Part shown: in pieces, positions 19,725 to 27,053 of the stretch | How the letters are laid out: every line of letters begins with the position of its first letter | Position numbering within the stretch: the stretch's first letter is position 1 | The notes under the pieces: generated by a model | What the model was told of the DNA's origin: nothing | Databases searched by the model: none | The model's input: the letters and a program-made list of their open reading frames with translations, nothing else | Made by a program: the position numbers and the translations under genes | From: Terriglobia bacterium | GTDB taxonomy: Bacteria > Acidobacteriota > Terriglobia > Terriglobales > Acidobacteriaceae | Reading direction: 5' to 3' | Assembly (NCBI GenBank): GCA_020073165.1 | Contig: JAIQFP010000015.1 | Location: 55,456-119,455 of the forward strand | DNA length: 64,000 bases

Positions 19725-19967
19725 ATGCTCGATATCGAACCACGACTGGTCACGATCGCCGCGTTTCACAGTGAAATGGAGTTCCTGCTGGCGCGGGCCC
19801 GCCTGGAATCCGCCGAGATTGAATGTTTTGCCCAGGATGAGAACATGCTTCGCATCGGGGGCTGGCATTCGCATATACTCGGCGGCATCAAGTTGCAGGT
19901 GCGGGAAGCCGATGCCGAGGATGCCCTCGCCATCCTTCGCGAAACGGCGCCGCTGGACAATCCGTAG
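19725..19967 (+). CDS. DUF2007-type small protein
   Basis: 80 residues. The pattern VTIAAFHSEMEFLLARARLESAEIECFAQDENMLRI...GIKLQVREADAEDALAIL matches the DUF2007 'putative signal transducing protein' fold, a small domain found alone or fused to zinc ribbons. The ATG at 19725 is preferred over the TTG at 19710. It is 29 nt after pdhB and in the operon; biochemical role unknown. Confidence 0.75.
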   Translation: MLDIEPRLVTIAAFHSEMEFLLARARLESAEIECFAQDENMLRIGGWHSHILGGIKLQVREADAEDALAILRETAPLDNP

Positions 19968-20010
19968 TGTGGGCGTTTCGAAGAGCTCAAGGAATTAGTT
20001 GGGAGGCCCA

Positions 20011-20565
20011 ATGCGCAACTTTATTCTGGGAGTCGTCATTACGCTGCTGGTGCTGGCGTTGGGAGGGTTGGCCTTTGCCCTGCTGGGCTTCATGCCCACC
20101 AACGCAGACGCGACTCCGCCCACCCTGGAGCGCCGCATCGCGATGCCGGCGCTCGATGCCTCCATGGAGCGCCACGCGCCGCGCGTGAACAGTCCTTTGC
20201 CCCCCACCGACGACAACCTGATCGACGGCATCAGGATCTACGCCATGAATTGTGCGTTGTGCCACGGCGGGCTCGACAACAAGCCTAGCGCACTCGAGCA
20301 TTCGTTTTACCCGCCGCCTCCGCAACTGGTTCTGGACCCACTCGACGACCCCGAGTGGCACATCTTCTACGCCATCCGTACCGGGGTTCGCTATACCGGC
20401 ATGCCGGCGTGGGGCAAGGTCCTGGGTGAGCAGGACATGTGGAAGGTGACCGCGTTCTTGTCCCGTGTTCAGAAGTTACCTCCGGGCGTGCAGGATTACT
20501 GGAAGAAATCCTTTGGAACCGCGCCCCCGGCCGAGGGTGCCAAGCACGGCGGTGACATGGACTGA
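20011..20565 (+). CDS. membrane-anchored mono-haem cytochrome c
   Basis: 184 residues. One N-terminal hydrophobic anchor (NFILGVVITLLVLALGGLAFALLGF) is followed by a periplasmic cytochrome c domain with CALCHGG and a likely distal Met in YTGMPAWGK. GGGAGG lies six bases before the ATG at 20011. It sits between pdhB and pdhC, an unusual place for an electron-transfer protein; a link to pyruvate oxidation is only inferred from position. Confidence 0.87.
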   Translation: MRNFILGVVITLLVLALGGLAFALLGFMPTNADATPPTLERRIAMPALDASMERHAPRVNSPLPPTDDNLIDGIRIYAMNCALCHGGLDNKPSALEHSFYPPPPQLVLDPLDDPEWHIFYAIRTGVRYTGMPAWGKVLGEQDMWKVTAFLSRVQKLPPGVQDYWKKSFGTAPPAEGAKHGGDMD

Positions 20566-20593
20566 GCCTGCGAGCGAGGTGCGCCAGATTTTA

Positions 20594-20599
20594 TATAAT
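20594..20599 (+). promoter_or_regulatory. possible internal -10 box before pdhC
   Basis: A TATAAT in an AT-rich patch (TTTTATATAATG) of an otherwise GC-rich gap, 53 nt before pdhC. No good -35 is visible. Confidence 0.35.
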
Positions 20600-20652
20600 G
20601 TAGGTTTGCGCTGGGTCCGAAAGCCGCAACCGGGACCGCCTGGAAGGGAATC

Positions 20653-21948
20653 ATGCCGACTGACATTGTCATGCCTCAGATGGGTGAATCGATTGTCGAG
20701 GGGACCATCACCAAGTGGCTGAAGAAACCGGGCGACAAGGTGCAGCGCGACGAGCCGCTGTTTGAGATTTCTACCGACAAAGTGGACGCTGAGATCCCCG
20801 CGCCCACCTCGGGCGTGCTGCAGGACATCAAGGTGGCCGAGGGCACGACCGTCCAGGTAAACACCGTAGTGGGCACGATCGCCACTGACGGGGAGGGGGT
20901 TGCCGCCGCTCCTGCCAAGCCCGCAGCGCCGGCTGCGGCGGCCCCGGCGAAGAAAGAAGCGGCGCCGGCGAAACCTGCGCCCCCCCCACCTGCGCCCAAG
21001 GAAGTCATCCAGTTTCCGCAGGAGGAAGAAGAAGGAGATCACGCCCGATCCTCTCCCCTGGTACGGAAAATCGCCCGCGAGCACAACGTCAATCTGTCGC
21101 AGGTTCCCGGCAGCGGCCTGGGCGGACGCATTACCAAGCAGGACATTATGGCCTTTCTGGAGAGAAGCCCGGCACCTGCGGCCACTACGGGCGCTACCGC
21201 GCCTGCCTTGGCATCTCCCGCTGCGCCCGCGCCGGTCGCGATTCCCGGCGAATTCGTGCCCATGAGCCAGATGCGCAAGATCATTGCCCAGCGCATGATC
21301 GAATCGCGCCGCACCAGTGCGCACGTCCACTGCATGTTTGAAGTGGATTTCACCCGCATCGTCAATCTGCGCACCCGGGCGAAGGCCAGTTTTGAGCAGC
21401 GCCACAGTGCCCGGTTGACCTTCATGCCCTTCTTCGTGCGTGCGGCCATCATTGCGCTGCAACAGTTCCCCATCGTCAACGCCAACATCGAAGGCGACAA
21501 CATCCACTACCATCGTCACGTCAACGTGGGCATTGCTGTCGCGCTCGACTGGGGACTGATCGTCCCCGTCCTCAAGAACGCCGACGAGTTGAACTTCCTG
21601 GGCCTGCAGCGCGGGATTACCGACCTCGGCGAACGTGCCCGTACCAAGAAGCTGATGCCGCAGGAGGTGGAGGGTTCCACCTTTACCGTGACCAATCCCG
21701 GCCAGTTTGGCGCGGTATTCGGACTGCCCATCATCAACCAGCCCAACTCCGCCATCATGGGAGTAGGGGGGATCACCAAGGCCCCGGTGGTGATCACCGA
21801 CAAGGACGGCACTGATTCCATCGCCATCCGCTCACTCGTCCACCTGACACTCGGCTACGACCATCGCCTGGTGGATGGAGCCGTCGCCGACCAGTTCATG
21901 GCCTACGTCAAGAAGACTCTGGAGGGCTGGAGCGAAGAAGTAGGGTAG
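20653..21948 (+). CDS. pdhC: dihydrolipoyl acyltransferase E2 of 2-oxoacid dehydrogenase
   Basis: Core E2 of the complex, 431 residues. The lipoyl domain (1-80) has the modifiable lysine in ISTDKVDAEIPAP. An Ala/Pro linker follows, then the peripheral-subunit-binding domain RSSPLVRKIAREHNVNLSQVPG..GGRITKQDI. The catalytic domain ends with GYDHRLVDGAVADQF. The MPQMGESIVEGTI start resembles succinyl- or branched-chain E2s, but linkage to pdhA, pdhB, lpd and lipB supports pyruvate. Last gene of the cluster. Confidence 0.92.
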   Translation: MPTDIVMPQMGESIVEGTITKWLKKPGDKVQRDEPLFEISTDKVDAEIPAPTSGVLQDIKVAEGTTVQVNTVVGTIATDGEGVAAAPAKPAAPAAAAPAKKEAAPAKPAPPPPAPKEVIQFPQEEEEGDHARSSPLVRKIAREHNVNLSQVPGSGLGGRITKQDIMAFLERSPAPAATTGATAPALASPAAPAPVAIPGEFVPMSQMRKIIAQRMIESRRTSAHVHCMFEVDFTRIVNLRTRAKASFEQRHSARLTFMPFFVRAAIIALQQFPIVNANIEGDNIHYHRHVNVGIAVALDWGLIVPVLKNADELNFLGLQRGITDLGERARTKKLMPQEVEGSTFTVTNPGQFGAVFGLPIINQPNSAIMGVGGITKAPVVITDKDGTDSIAIRSLVHLTLGYDHRLVDGAVADQFMAYVKKTLEGWSEEVG

Positions 21949-21969
21949 GCAGAGCAGGCTGGTGGTTGC

Positions 21970-22332
21970 TTAGAGCCCCACCTGTTGTTTCCACGCTTCC
22001 ACCGCTGCGATGGTGTCGTCGAGCTGGAAGACCACTGTGTAGAACGTGCCCGCCGGGCTCGCCCCAATGTTGGGAACCAGGTCTACCGACAGCCCGCCCT
22101 GCGGCCCCAGCCCCACGCTTTTTGTCCCCGCCGCCACCGCATTGCCCTCTGCGGTACTGAACGTCGGCCATGAAATCAGCAGGGTGCCTGCTGCCGGGGT
22201 TCCGTCCGCGCCATACACCACGTCCTGGATCCTCGTGGTCGCCGGTGTCGCCGAGCGCGATATCGCCACCGCTGACAACACCATCAGCAGCAAGTAGAAA
22301 AGCCGCCCTCCCGGGCGGCGCGCATCCCACAT
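21970..22332 (-). CDS. short secreted protein, probably a truncated beta-domain protein
   Basis: 120 residues. The start at 22332 has GGAGGGG just upstream. The signal peptide (LFYLLLMVLSAVAISRSA) is followed by one domain: TTRIQDVVYGADGTPAAGTLLISWPTFSTAEG...GASPAGTFYTVVFQLDDTIAAVEAW. In large acidobacterial exoproteins I recall this 'IQDxxYxADG' domain as an N-terminal module of much longer chains; here the chain ends at WKQQVGL. It may be a free-standing version or a truncation. Convergent with pdhC. Confidence 0.6.
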   Translation of the reverse strand: MWDARRPGGRLFYLLLMVLSAVAISRSATPATTRIQDVVYGADGTPAAGTLLISWPTFSTAEGNAVAAGTKSVGLGPQGGLSVDLVPNIGASPAGTFYTVVFQLDDTIAAVEAWKQQVGL

Positions 22333-22366
22333 AACCCCTCCGTGACCAACCCCGAAACACCCGACT

Positions 22367-22394
22367 GGGAACTGGGAACTGAGAACTGAGAACC
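22367..22394. repeat. tandem heptamer (GGGAACT)2(GAGAACT)(GAGAACC)
   Basis: Four heptamers in register, between the phosphatase stop and the start of the secreted-protein gene. The same GAGAACT-type unit recurs at 30235, 32374 and 55227. Confidence 0.85.
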
Positions 22395-22433
22395 GGTCTT
22401 GAAACCTGAAACCCGGGAACTTGGACCCTTCTC

Positions 22434-22886
22434 CTACCTTTCCGCGCGCACCTGCTGCTCCAGGAACCTCTCCACACTGCGGACATAAACATCGGCAAAG
22501 TCCACCACCGGCCGCCGGATCTCGATCAGGTCGATCGCATCGGGCAGCTTCCAGCTCAGAGAACATAGGATCGCCAGCGTCATCATCGGTGCCCGGTGTA
22601 CCCCCGCCGCGCAGTGTACGAACAGCTTGCTGCCCTCTTCATCCAGTGCCGCCAGCGCAAACTCCACTCCGCGCTGGAAGACTTGGGGAGGCTTCGCCTG
22701 GAAATCGTCATCGATCGGGTTCCACAGCACCTTGATCCCGTGCGGCTTGGCCAGCACCGTGTCGTCAAACTCGATCTGCATGTCGATAATGTGCGTCACT
22801 CCTGCCCGCGCCACTGCCGCCATGTTCTCCGCTGACCAGATCCCGCCCCCGACCGCAATCCGGCCGGTCACCCATGTCATGTCCAT
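22434..22886 (-). CDS. dual-specificity protein phosphatase-like protein
   Basis: Cys-based phosphatase of about 150 residues. The P-loop is VHCAAGVHRAPM (HCxxGxxR) and the general-acid region is LWNPIDDDFQ. MDMTWVTGRIAVGGGIW is the normal beginning of the fold, so 22886 is proposed as the start. An in-frame ATG at 23003 overlaps the upstream gene's stop as ATGA and would add 39 residues of uncertain character. The substrate is unknown; the Ser/Thr kinase in the window is not adjacent. Confidence 0.8.
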   Translation of the reverse strand: MDMTWVTGRIAVGGGIWSAENMAAVARAGVTHIIDMQIEFDDTVLAKPHGIKVLWNPIDDDFQAKPPQVFQRGVEFALAALDEEGSKLFVHCAAGVHRAPMMTLAILCSLSWKLPDAIDLIEIRRPVVDFADVYVRSVERFLEQQVRAER

Positions 22887-22999
22887 GCCGTGACTCTGTG
22901 CCCTTACTGAACCCGTCGTTCGCTGCGGTGTCCTGCTCCCGAAGCGTGATGCCAATTGCGTCGGCCAGCGGCTCGCAACCGCCGACCAATGACTGGATG

Positions 23000-23371
23000 T
23001 CATTCTACGGCATCGCCCGAAGTCGCCACGGCTGCCATTTCATGATCTTTCGTAACCTCGGATTCCAGCAGGGGAGTTTCCCCCAAGCCCAGGCGGCACA
23101 AGAGCGTCTTGGCCAGCGAATCATCGTCTTCGGTCTCTTCCTGCGGTGCCGCCGGATACAGTCCAGCCATCTCGAACAAATACTTCATCGCCGCGTAATG
23201 GCGTATGTCGATTCCTTCCATGACGCGCCGTACCATCCGGACCGCCTCCTCGCCCACCACCTGGCTGATCTCCCGCCGAATCGCCGTCACATCGACTGGT
23301 TCCCGCGTCGTTCCGGGCTTCAAGATTGTCCCGGAACTCTCTCGCACCATCCTGTTCCGTGCTTCTTTCAT
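23000..23371 (-). CDS. hypothetical small protein
   Basis: 123 residues, start at 23371 preceded by GAGGTG. A basic N-terminus is followed by helices (VTAIRREISQVVGEEAVRMVRRVMEGIDIRHYAAMKYLFEMAGLYPA) and an acidic tail. The helical core resembles small acidobacterial proteins that sit next to sigma-like genes; no function is known to me. It overlaps the longer version of the phosphatase gene by ATGA, suggesting coupling. Confidence 0.55.
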   Translation of the reverse strand: MKEARNRMVRESSGTILKPGTTREPVDVTAIRREISQVVGEEAVRMVRRVMEGIDIRHYAAMKYLFEMAGLYPAAPQEETEDDDSLAKTLLCRLGLGETPLLESEVTKDHEMAAVATSGDAVE

Positions 23372-23531
23372 GCACCTCACTGGCCACTCCCAAAAAATAA
23401 AGGCGCGCTTTCTTCTGCGCGCCCCAGCCAAGCTATGATTGCTGCCGAACTACTATTTGCTCTCTTCTCTTGACTCTCTAAATCCAGATTAGCATTTTGG
23501 ACAGGGAAAATGGGACATGACTCCCAACTTT

Positions 23532-24125
23532 TTATTCTGCCTCTTCCCAGTCACTTACGGAGATTTCTCCGGTTTTGCCCTCTTGACAACTTTCCGCAGC
23601 CCTCGGTCCGGCCACGACCAGTGGGTTTAATAATCCCCCGTTTAGGAAAATTTTACTCAATTCGTCCAGCGCTTCCGGGTAACGGCGGCCGACCGTACGC
23701 CGCCAGCACCCCATCAGATGCGCTGTTTCTTCCTGCGAGTATTCCTGCAACACGATCTTGGCAATCAGTTCCTGGTCGAACTTGTCCAGTCCCTCCAGGC
23801 TCCGTTCCACGTCGTGCACAAAGATGACCGAGTCCTCAAACGTCGAAATGCTGTACGACGTCACTCGCGTCCGGAAGAACTCCCGTCCCAGCAAAGAGGG
23901 CAGTCGTCCCACCTCCACCGAGAGCCGAAGATAGCGTTTCAGCAACGCCACTGTGCGGTCCCGGTAGAGCCACAAGTCGGGATCACTGCTTGCATCATTC
24001 GTGTAGCTGCGGCCCCCGCCCGGTCGTGTCCTCCTCCTTTCCGTCCGCGTCGAGATCGCGTCGGTACAAGGCCCTTCCAGAACCAGTGCCTCTGTGGTTA
24101 CGCAGGGAATCATGGCTTCTATCAT
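23532..24125 (-). CDS. sigma-factor region-4-like HTH protein
   Basis: 197 residues with an excellent AAGGAGG site before the ATG at 24125. The C-terminal half LDKFDQELIAKIVLQEYSQEETAHLMGCWRRTVGRRYPEALDELSKIF has the pattern of sigma-70 region 4 (QEYSQEETA..LG.w..TV.RR...AL..L). Region 2 is not recognisable, so it may be a degenerate sigma factor or a DNA-binding regulator. It overlaps the zinc-ribbon gene by ATGA. Confidence 0.65.
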   Translation of the reverse strand: MIEAMIPCVTTEALVLEGPCTDAISTRTERRRTRPGGGRSYTNDASSDPDLWLYRDRTVALLKRYLRLSVEVGRLPSLLGREFFRTRVTSYSISTFEDSVIFVHDVERSLEGLDKFDQELIAKIVLQEYSQEETAHLMGCWRRTVGRRYPEALDELSKIFLNGGLLNPLVVAGPRAAESCQEGKTGEISVSDWEEAE

Positions 24126-24364
24126 GCGTGGCCTCCTTCTCCGCACAGGGCGGCCAATTCCTCGCGCCCCTGAATTTGCTTGTGGTCATCCGTCGGCAAG
24201 CGCAACTGGCTCTTCCTCTTGCCCGAAGCGGCGCACTGCAACATTTTGGGCACGCACGGCGGGCAATACACCTCCTCCTCTCCCCACCGCCGCAGCCACA
24301 GGCCCCCGCACCGCTCGCAATACTTCAGTTCCAACTCGATCACTTCGATTTCAGTGACTTCCAT
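24122..24364 (-). CDS. small zinc-ribbon protein
   Basis: 80 residues with a two-CxxC ribbon (YCERCGGLWLRRWGEEEVYCPPCVPKM) after a short acidic strand (MEVTEIEVIELELK). GGAGG lies seven bases before the ATG at 24364. Its stop overlaps the start of the sigma-like gene (ATGA), so the two are translated together; it could serve as a regulatory partner. No known family name. Confidence 0.6.
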   Translation of the reverse strand: MEVTEIEVIELELKYCERCGGLWLRRWGEEEVYCPPCVPKMLQCAASGKRKSQLRLPTDDHKQIQGREELAALCGEGGHA

Positions 24365-24410
24365 AATTGCCTCCACCGCTATGAATGGTTTATGAGTGCT
24401 CCTGTTTCCT

Positions 24411-24424
24411 GACAACTGACGACT
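24411..24424. repeat. two period-7 units GACAACT/GACGACT
   Basis: A minimal copy of the heptamer pattern, in the spacer upstream of the zinc-ribbon gene. Confidence 0.4.
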
Positions 24425-24430
24425 GAAATG

Positions 24431-24466
24431 AAAAAGCCCCGTGCCCGATTGCTCGGTCACAGGGCT
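24431..24466 (-). terminator. intrinsic terminator of the DUF2292-like gene
   Basis: On the minus strand, AGCCCTGTGACC ... GGGCACGGGGCT pairs and is followed by TTTTT. It lies 64 nt past the stop of the gene at 24530-24745. Confidence 0.7.
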
Positions 24467-24529
24467 CGTTTCTCTTACGCCGACCTGTTTGACTATTTAG
24501 TTATGATTGCGTTTCCTGGCTGCCAGCCG

Positions 24530-24745
24530 CTAATTATCAACGACTGGCTGTTTTCGAAAATAGCCCTCCTCGTAGCCGGACTTCAGCACGCGGCCGTTCT
24601 GCACCACGACGCTGACCCGGCCCGTAAAGTGGAGCGACCACAACAGCCGCTCCATAGCCGAAGAGAGCACCTCCGCGGAGCGCACCTTGCGGCGAAACTC
24701 CACGAAGCTCCCCTCCTCGTTTTCCGGTTGTGGGTTGGCGATCAT
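24530..24745 (-). CDS. DUF2292-like small protein
   Basis: 71 residues. The segment LLWSLHFTGRVSVVVQNGRVLKSGYEEGYF resembles the DUF2292 pattern (…GSVTIIIQDGRVVQIE…). GGGAG lies about 11 bases before the ATG. A good terminator follows. The IS1595-type transposon sits 71 bp upstream of its start and may separate the gene from its original regulatory DNA. Confidence 0.5.
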   Translation of the reverse strand: MIANPQPENEEGSFVEFRRKVRSAEVLSSAMERLLWSLHFTGRVSVVVQNGRVLKSGYEEGYFRKQPVVDN

Positions 24746-24808
24746 GCGTTTTGTGACTCCCGTATGAGTTATATGAGGGACTCATTCTATAGCTTGTCGA
24801 TAAGGCGG

Positions 24809-24816
24809 TCAAGGAT
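24809..24816. repeat. target-site duplication TCAAGGAT (left)
   Basis: The 8-bp direct repeat TCAAGGAT abuts the left inverted terminal repeat. An identical copy is at 26974-26981. Eight bp is the usual duplication for IS1595-family elements. Confidence 0.88.
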
Positions 24817-24848
24817 CGAGATTATCACCTTCATGCAGGGGAGAGGGG

Positions 24849-24854
24849 TATAAT
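24849..24854 (+). promoter_or_regulatory. -10 box near the left transposon end
   Basis: TATAAT 18 nt inside the inverted repeat, suitably placed to transcribe the passenger gene at 24950. No convincing -35. Confidence 0.4.
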
Positions 24855-24949
24855 CTCATGTGCCTTCGGCGGCAACTTCCAGACGCCCAAACAGGCCCCA
24901 TGAACGACTACTTTTCCGACTTGCAGCCGAAGGCGGAAAGGTTTAGCTC

Positions 24950-25855
24950 ATGGCTGGCTCCCTCAGGCCGTTGGTGGACTACATCAAAACCAATTGGTGG
25001 GTCGCGTTCGCGTTCGGCGGACTTCTCCTTGTTTTGGGATGGAAGATGAACGCGGCATTGGGCAACATCATCGTTGCTTTGTCGTGGGTCGTTTTTCTAT
25101 TCGCCGCGTTTCGGGCACCGTTAATTAATGCCCAGCCTGCCCTGCCGAGGGTCCTATGGACATTACTGGTTGGCGCTGTTCTCGGATTGATCTTCTATTA
25201 CACAGTGTGGACAGCAGAGGCTGAAGCGGCAAGGCCATTTCGCATTTCCGATAATGGTTTGGCGTTCATAAACCTCACCCAGAACCTAGGCGATACTGAC
25301 TCTGGTGCGTTTTGGATGTCATATACATCTGGGTATGGGGACACGGCTTCCCCAATTGCGCTTGCACAGTATGTTGATATAACCAATCTTCGTTCCGTAC
25401 CAGAAACGATTCAGTCCTATTCGGTCGCCATAAAGACTGAAGAGTGCGGCTGGATATATCTCTCGCCCATGTACATCCGGGGGCAGCAAATCTACTTCAC
25501 GGCTCAGGGATTGGCGAAAGCAAAGCTGTTTGATTTCTCCACTAATGGGCTGGATTACCTTCTTCCGGAACCGATACAACCGCACGCTACTGTGTCTGGT
25601 TGGTGGTTCTTTGATTCCAAGGTGGCCTGCAATGTTCCAAAGGGATCGACTGTTCGGTACAGAGTATCGCTAACGACCTTTAGTGGTATTGAGTGGGAAT
25701 ATTTAACACCAGAACTACGGGTGGCGGATAGTCCTGCGATTCCCGGCAAGACTGAGGGACAAACGAGAGGACCATACTTTGTAGTTCCTCCAGGCAAGCC
25801 GGAAAACGACCTCACCAAATACCACAAAAAACTGTATAGCACTCCAGTAACGTAG
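24950..25855 (+). CDS. transposon passenger: membrane-anchored protein of unknown function
   Basis: 301 residues. Three hydrophobic segments lie at the N-terminus (WWVAFAFGGLLLVLGW, IIVALSWVVFLFAAF, LWTLLVGAVLGLIFYYTVW), followed by a ~200-residue domain, probably extracytoplasmic, rich in aromatic and beta-forming residues. GAAAGG precedes the ATG. Its TAG stop directly abuts the transposase stop, tail to tail. It lies wholly inside the inverted repeats and so travels with the element. I recognise no family; base composition is lower in GC than host genes. Confidence 0.7.
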   Translation: MAGSLRPLVDYIKTNWWVAFAFGGLLLVLGWKMNAALGNIIVALSWVVFLFAAFRAPLINAQPALPRVLWTLLVGAVLGLIFYYTVWTAEAEAARPFRISDNGLAFINLTQNLGDTDSGAFWMSYTSGYGDTASPIALAQYVDITNLRSVPETIQSYSVAIKTEECGWIYLSPMYIRGQQIYFTAQGLAKAKLFDFSTNGLDYLLPEPIQPHATVSGWWFFDSKVACNVPKGSTVRYRVSLTTFSGIEWEYLTPELRVADSPAIPGKTEGQTRGPYFVVPPGKPENDLTKYHKKLYSTPVT

Positions 25856-26764
25856 TCATGCGGGGTTCACTAGCGTCTTGTATTCGAGGTTGTCGGAGTG
25901 GATCAGCTTAAGCATCGTGTCCCGAAACAGGAAGGGGTTCTTCCGATTGTTGAATCGCCAAGTCATTTCTTGCAGGTAGGCCGCCAGATGCTTTGTAGAA
26001 ACCCGATGCCACGCGCCAACGATGCCGCGCTTGAACAGCGAGAACGCGGACTCGATAGCGTTGGTGCTCACGCACAGGCCGTTCTCATACCGCACGTATT
26101 CGTCTGCGCTGTGGTTTACCTGTTCGTGCCGGGCCTTGCGGTACTGCGTCATGTTGAAGTTGTACAGCTTGGACTCATCCGTCATTATCACGTCAACGGT
26201 CTTATCCACGTTCCGGGCAATGATGTCGTACACGGTCTGCTGGTTTACTTCGTTGGCCCGGATAAAGTGAAGATGTCCGCCGCGCTCCCGGATGCCGATG
26301 ACCGCAGCTTTGCGCTTCAACTGTCCCTTGTGGCCGCGTTGCTTTCCTCCAATGTAGGTCTCATCCACCTCCACAATGCCAGAAAGTTTGTGCTCCGCTT
26401 CGCTCATCGCGGCTCTAATTCTGTGGCACAAGTACCACGCGGTCTTGTAGGAGATGCCGAGCATTCGCTTGATCTGGTTTGCGCTGATTCCCTTGCGCGA
26501 TTCGCAGATCAGATAGGTTGCAGCGAACCACTTCGGAAGCGGAAGATGGGAGTCATGGAAAATCGTTCCAGACATAACGGAGAACTGGTAGCGGCATGAG
26601 TCACAATCGAATTGATCGCGCTTCTGAATCCGTGAGATGGTCTCGCCACCGCAGCGGGGGCAGCAGAGTCCTTCGGGCCAGCGCAGTTCTTCCAAGTACG
26701 TGCGGCACTCTGATTCCGTGTCGAAGTCAACCATCAACTTCATCATGTCCATTGCTTGTTTCAT
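25856..26764 (-). CDS. IS1595-family (ISXO2-like) transposase
   Basis: DDE transposase of about 302 residues. The N-terminal zinc ribbon has CCPRCGG and FDCDSCRYQFS. A helix-turn-helix region follows (GISANQIKRMLGISYKTAWYLCHRIR). The catalytic triad regions are VEVDETYIGG, VIMTDESKLY and NAIESAFSLFKRGI. The ATG at 26764 gives the conserved start KQAMDMMKLMVDF; a GTG at 26800 is an alternative. Intact. Confidence 0.93.
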   Translation of the reverse strand: MKQAMDMMKLMVDFDTESECRTYLEELRWPEGLCCPRCGGETISRIQKRDQFDCDSCRYQFSVMSGTIFHDSHLPLPKWFAATYLICESRKGISANQIKRMLGISYKTAWYLCHRIRAAMSEAEHKLSGIVEVDETYIGGKQRGHKGQLKRKAAVIGIRERGGHLHFIRANEVNQQTVYDIIARNVDKTVDVIMTDESKLYNFNMTQYRKARHEQVNHSADEYVRYENGLCVSTNAIESAFSLFKRGIVGAWHRVSTKHLAAYLQEMTWRFNNRKNPFLFRDTMLKLIHSDNLEYKTLVNPA

Positions 26765-26776
26765 CGGAGACCCCCA

Positions 26777-26938
26777 TTGCCTAGGCGAAAGAAAGCGCAC
26801 GAATTGACGAACGAGCAGGTATTGAGAAGGCTCTTTCCCAAGCCAGTTCGGAAGGAACTAAAGCGCGTTGCGGAACACGCTATTATCGGCGAAAGTCCGT
26901 CCAAAGCTAAGGCCCGTAAGACCATGAAAGATGGATAG
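26777..26938 (+). CDS. small basic protein accompanying the transposase
   Basis: 53 residues from a TTG at 26777 with GGAG seven bases upstream: PRRKKAHELTNEQVLRRLFPKPVRKELKRVAEH..., strongly basic. I recall similar 'KKAHELTxExxLRxLFP' peptides divergent from IS1595-type transposases. Being inside the inverted repeats, it belongs to the element. It may bind DNA or modulate transposition; this is inference. Confidence 0.6.
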   Translation: MPRRKKAHELTNEQVLRRLFPKPVRKELKRVAEHAIIGESPSKAKARKTMKDG

Positions 26939-26973
26939 CATATTGATTACCTTGTGTCAAGGTGATAATCTCG

Positions 26974-26981
26974 TCAAGGAT
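26974..26981. repeat. target-site duplication TCAAGGAT (right)
   Basis: Exact second copy of the 8-bp duplication, immediately outside the right inverted repeat and 72 nt before the S24 regulator start. Confidence 0.88.
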
Positions 26982-27041
26982 TGTATTTCCTGACGGATGT
27001 TGTACATACCATGCAAATAGCAAAAGGCTATATGCCGGTGC

Positions 27042-27047
27042 TATACT
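27042..27047 (+). promoter_or_regulatory. extended -10 box directly before the S24 regulator
   Basis: TGCTATACT is an extended -10 element. Only 6 nt lie between it and the ATG at 27054, implying a leaderless transcript. Confidence 0.5.
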
Positions 27048-27053
27048 CGGACC

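Larger units (their letters stand above)
24817..26973. mobile_element. IS1595-family transposon with passenger gene (2157 bp)
   Basis: Ends: CGAGATTATCACCTT at 24817-24831 and its exact inverted copy at 26959-26973. Allowing mismatches, 20 of 24 terminal bases agree. Perfect 8-bp TCAAGGAT duplications lie immediately outside. Inside are a membrane-protein passenger gene (+), the DDE transposase (-) and a small basic-protein gene (+). The perfect duplication and intact reading frames point to a recent insertion. The interior is visibly less GC-rich than the surrounding genome. Confidence 0.9.

Noticed and set aside
24858..25049. 63-residue ORF at the transposon's left end
   Set aside because: Overlaps the passenger gene in another frame and has no independent support.
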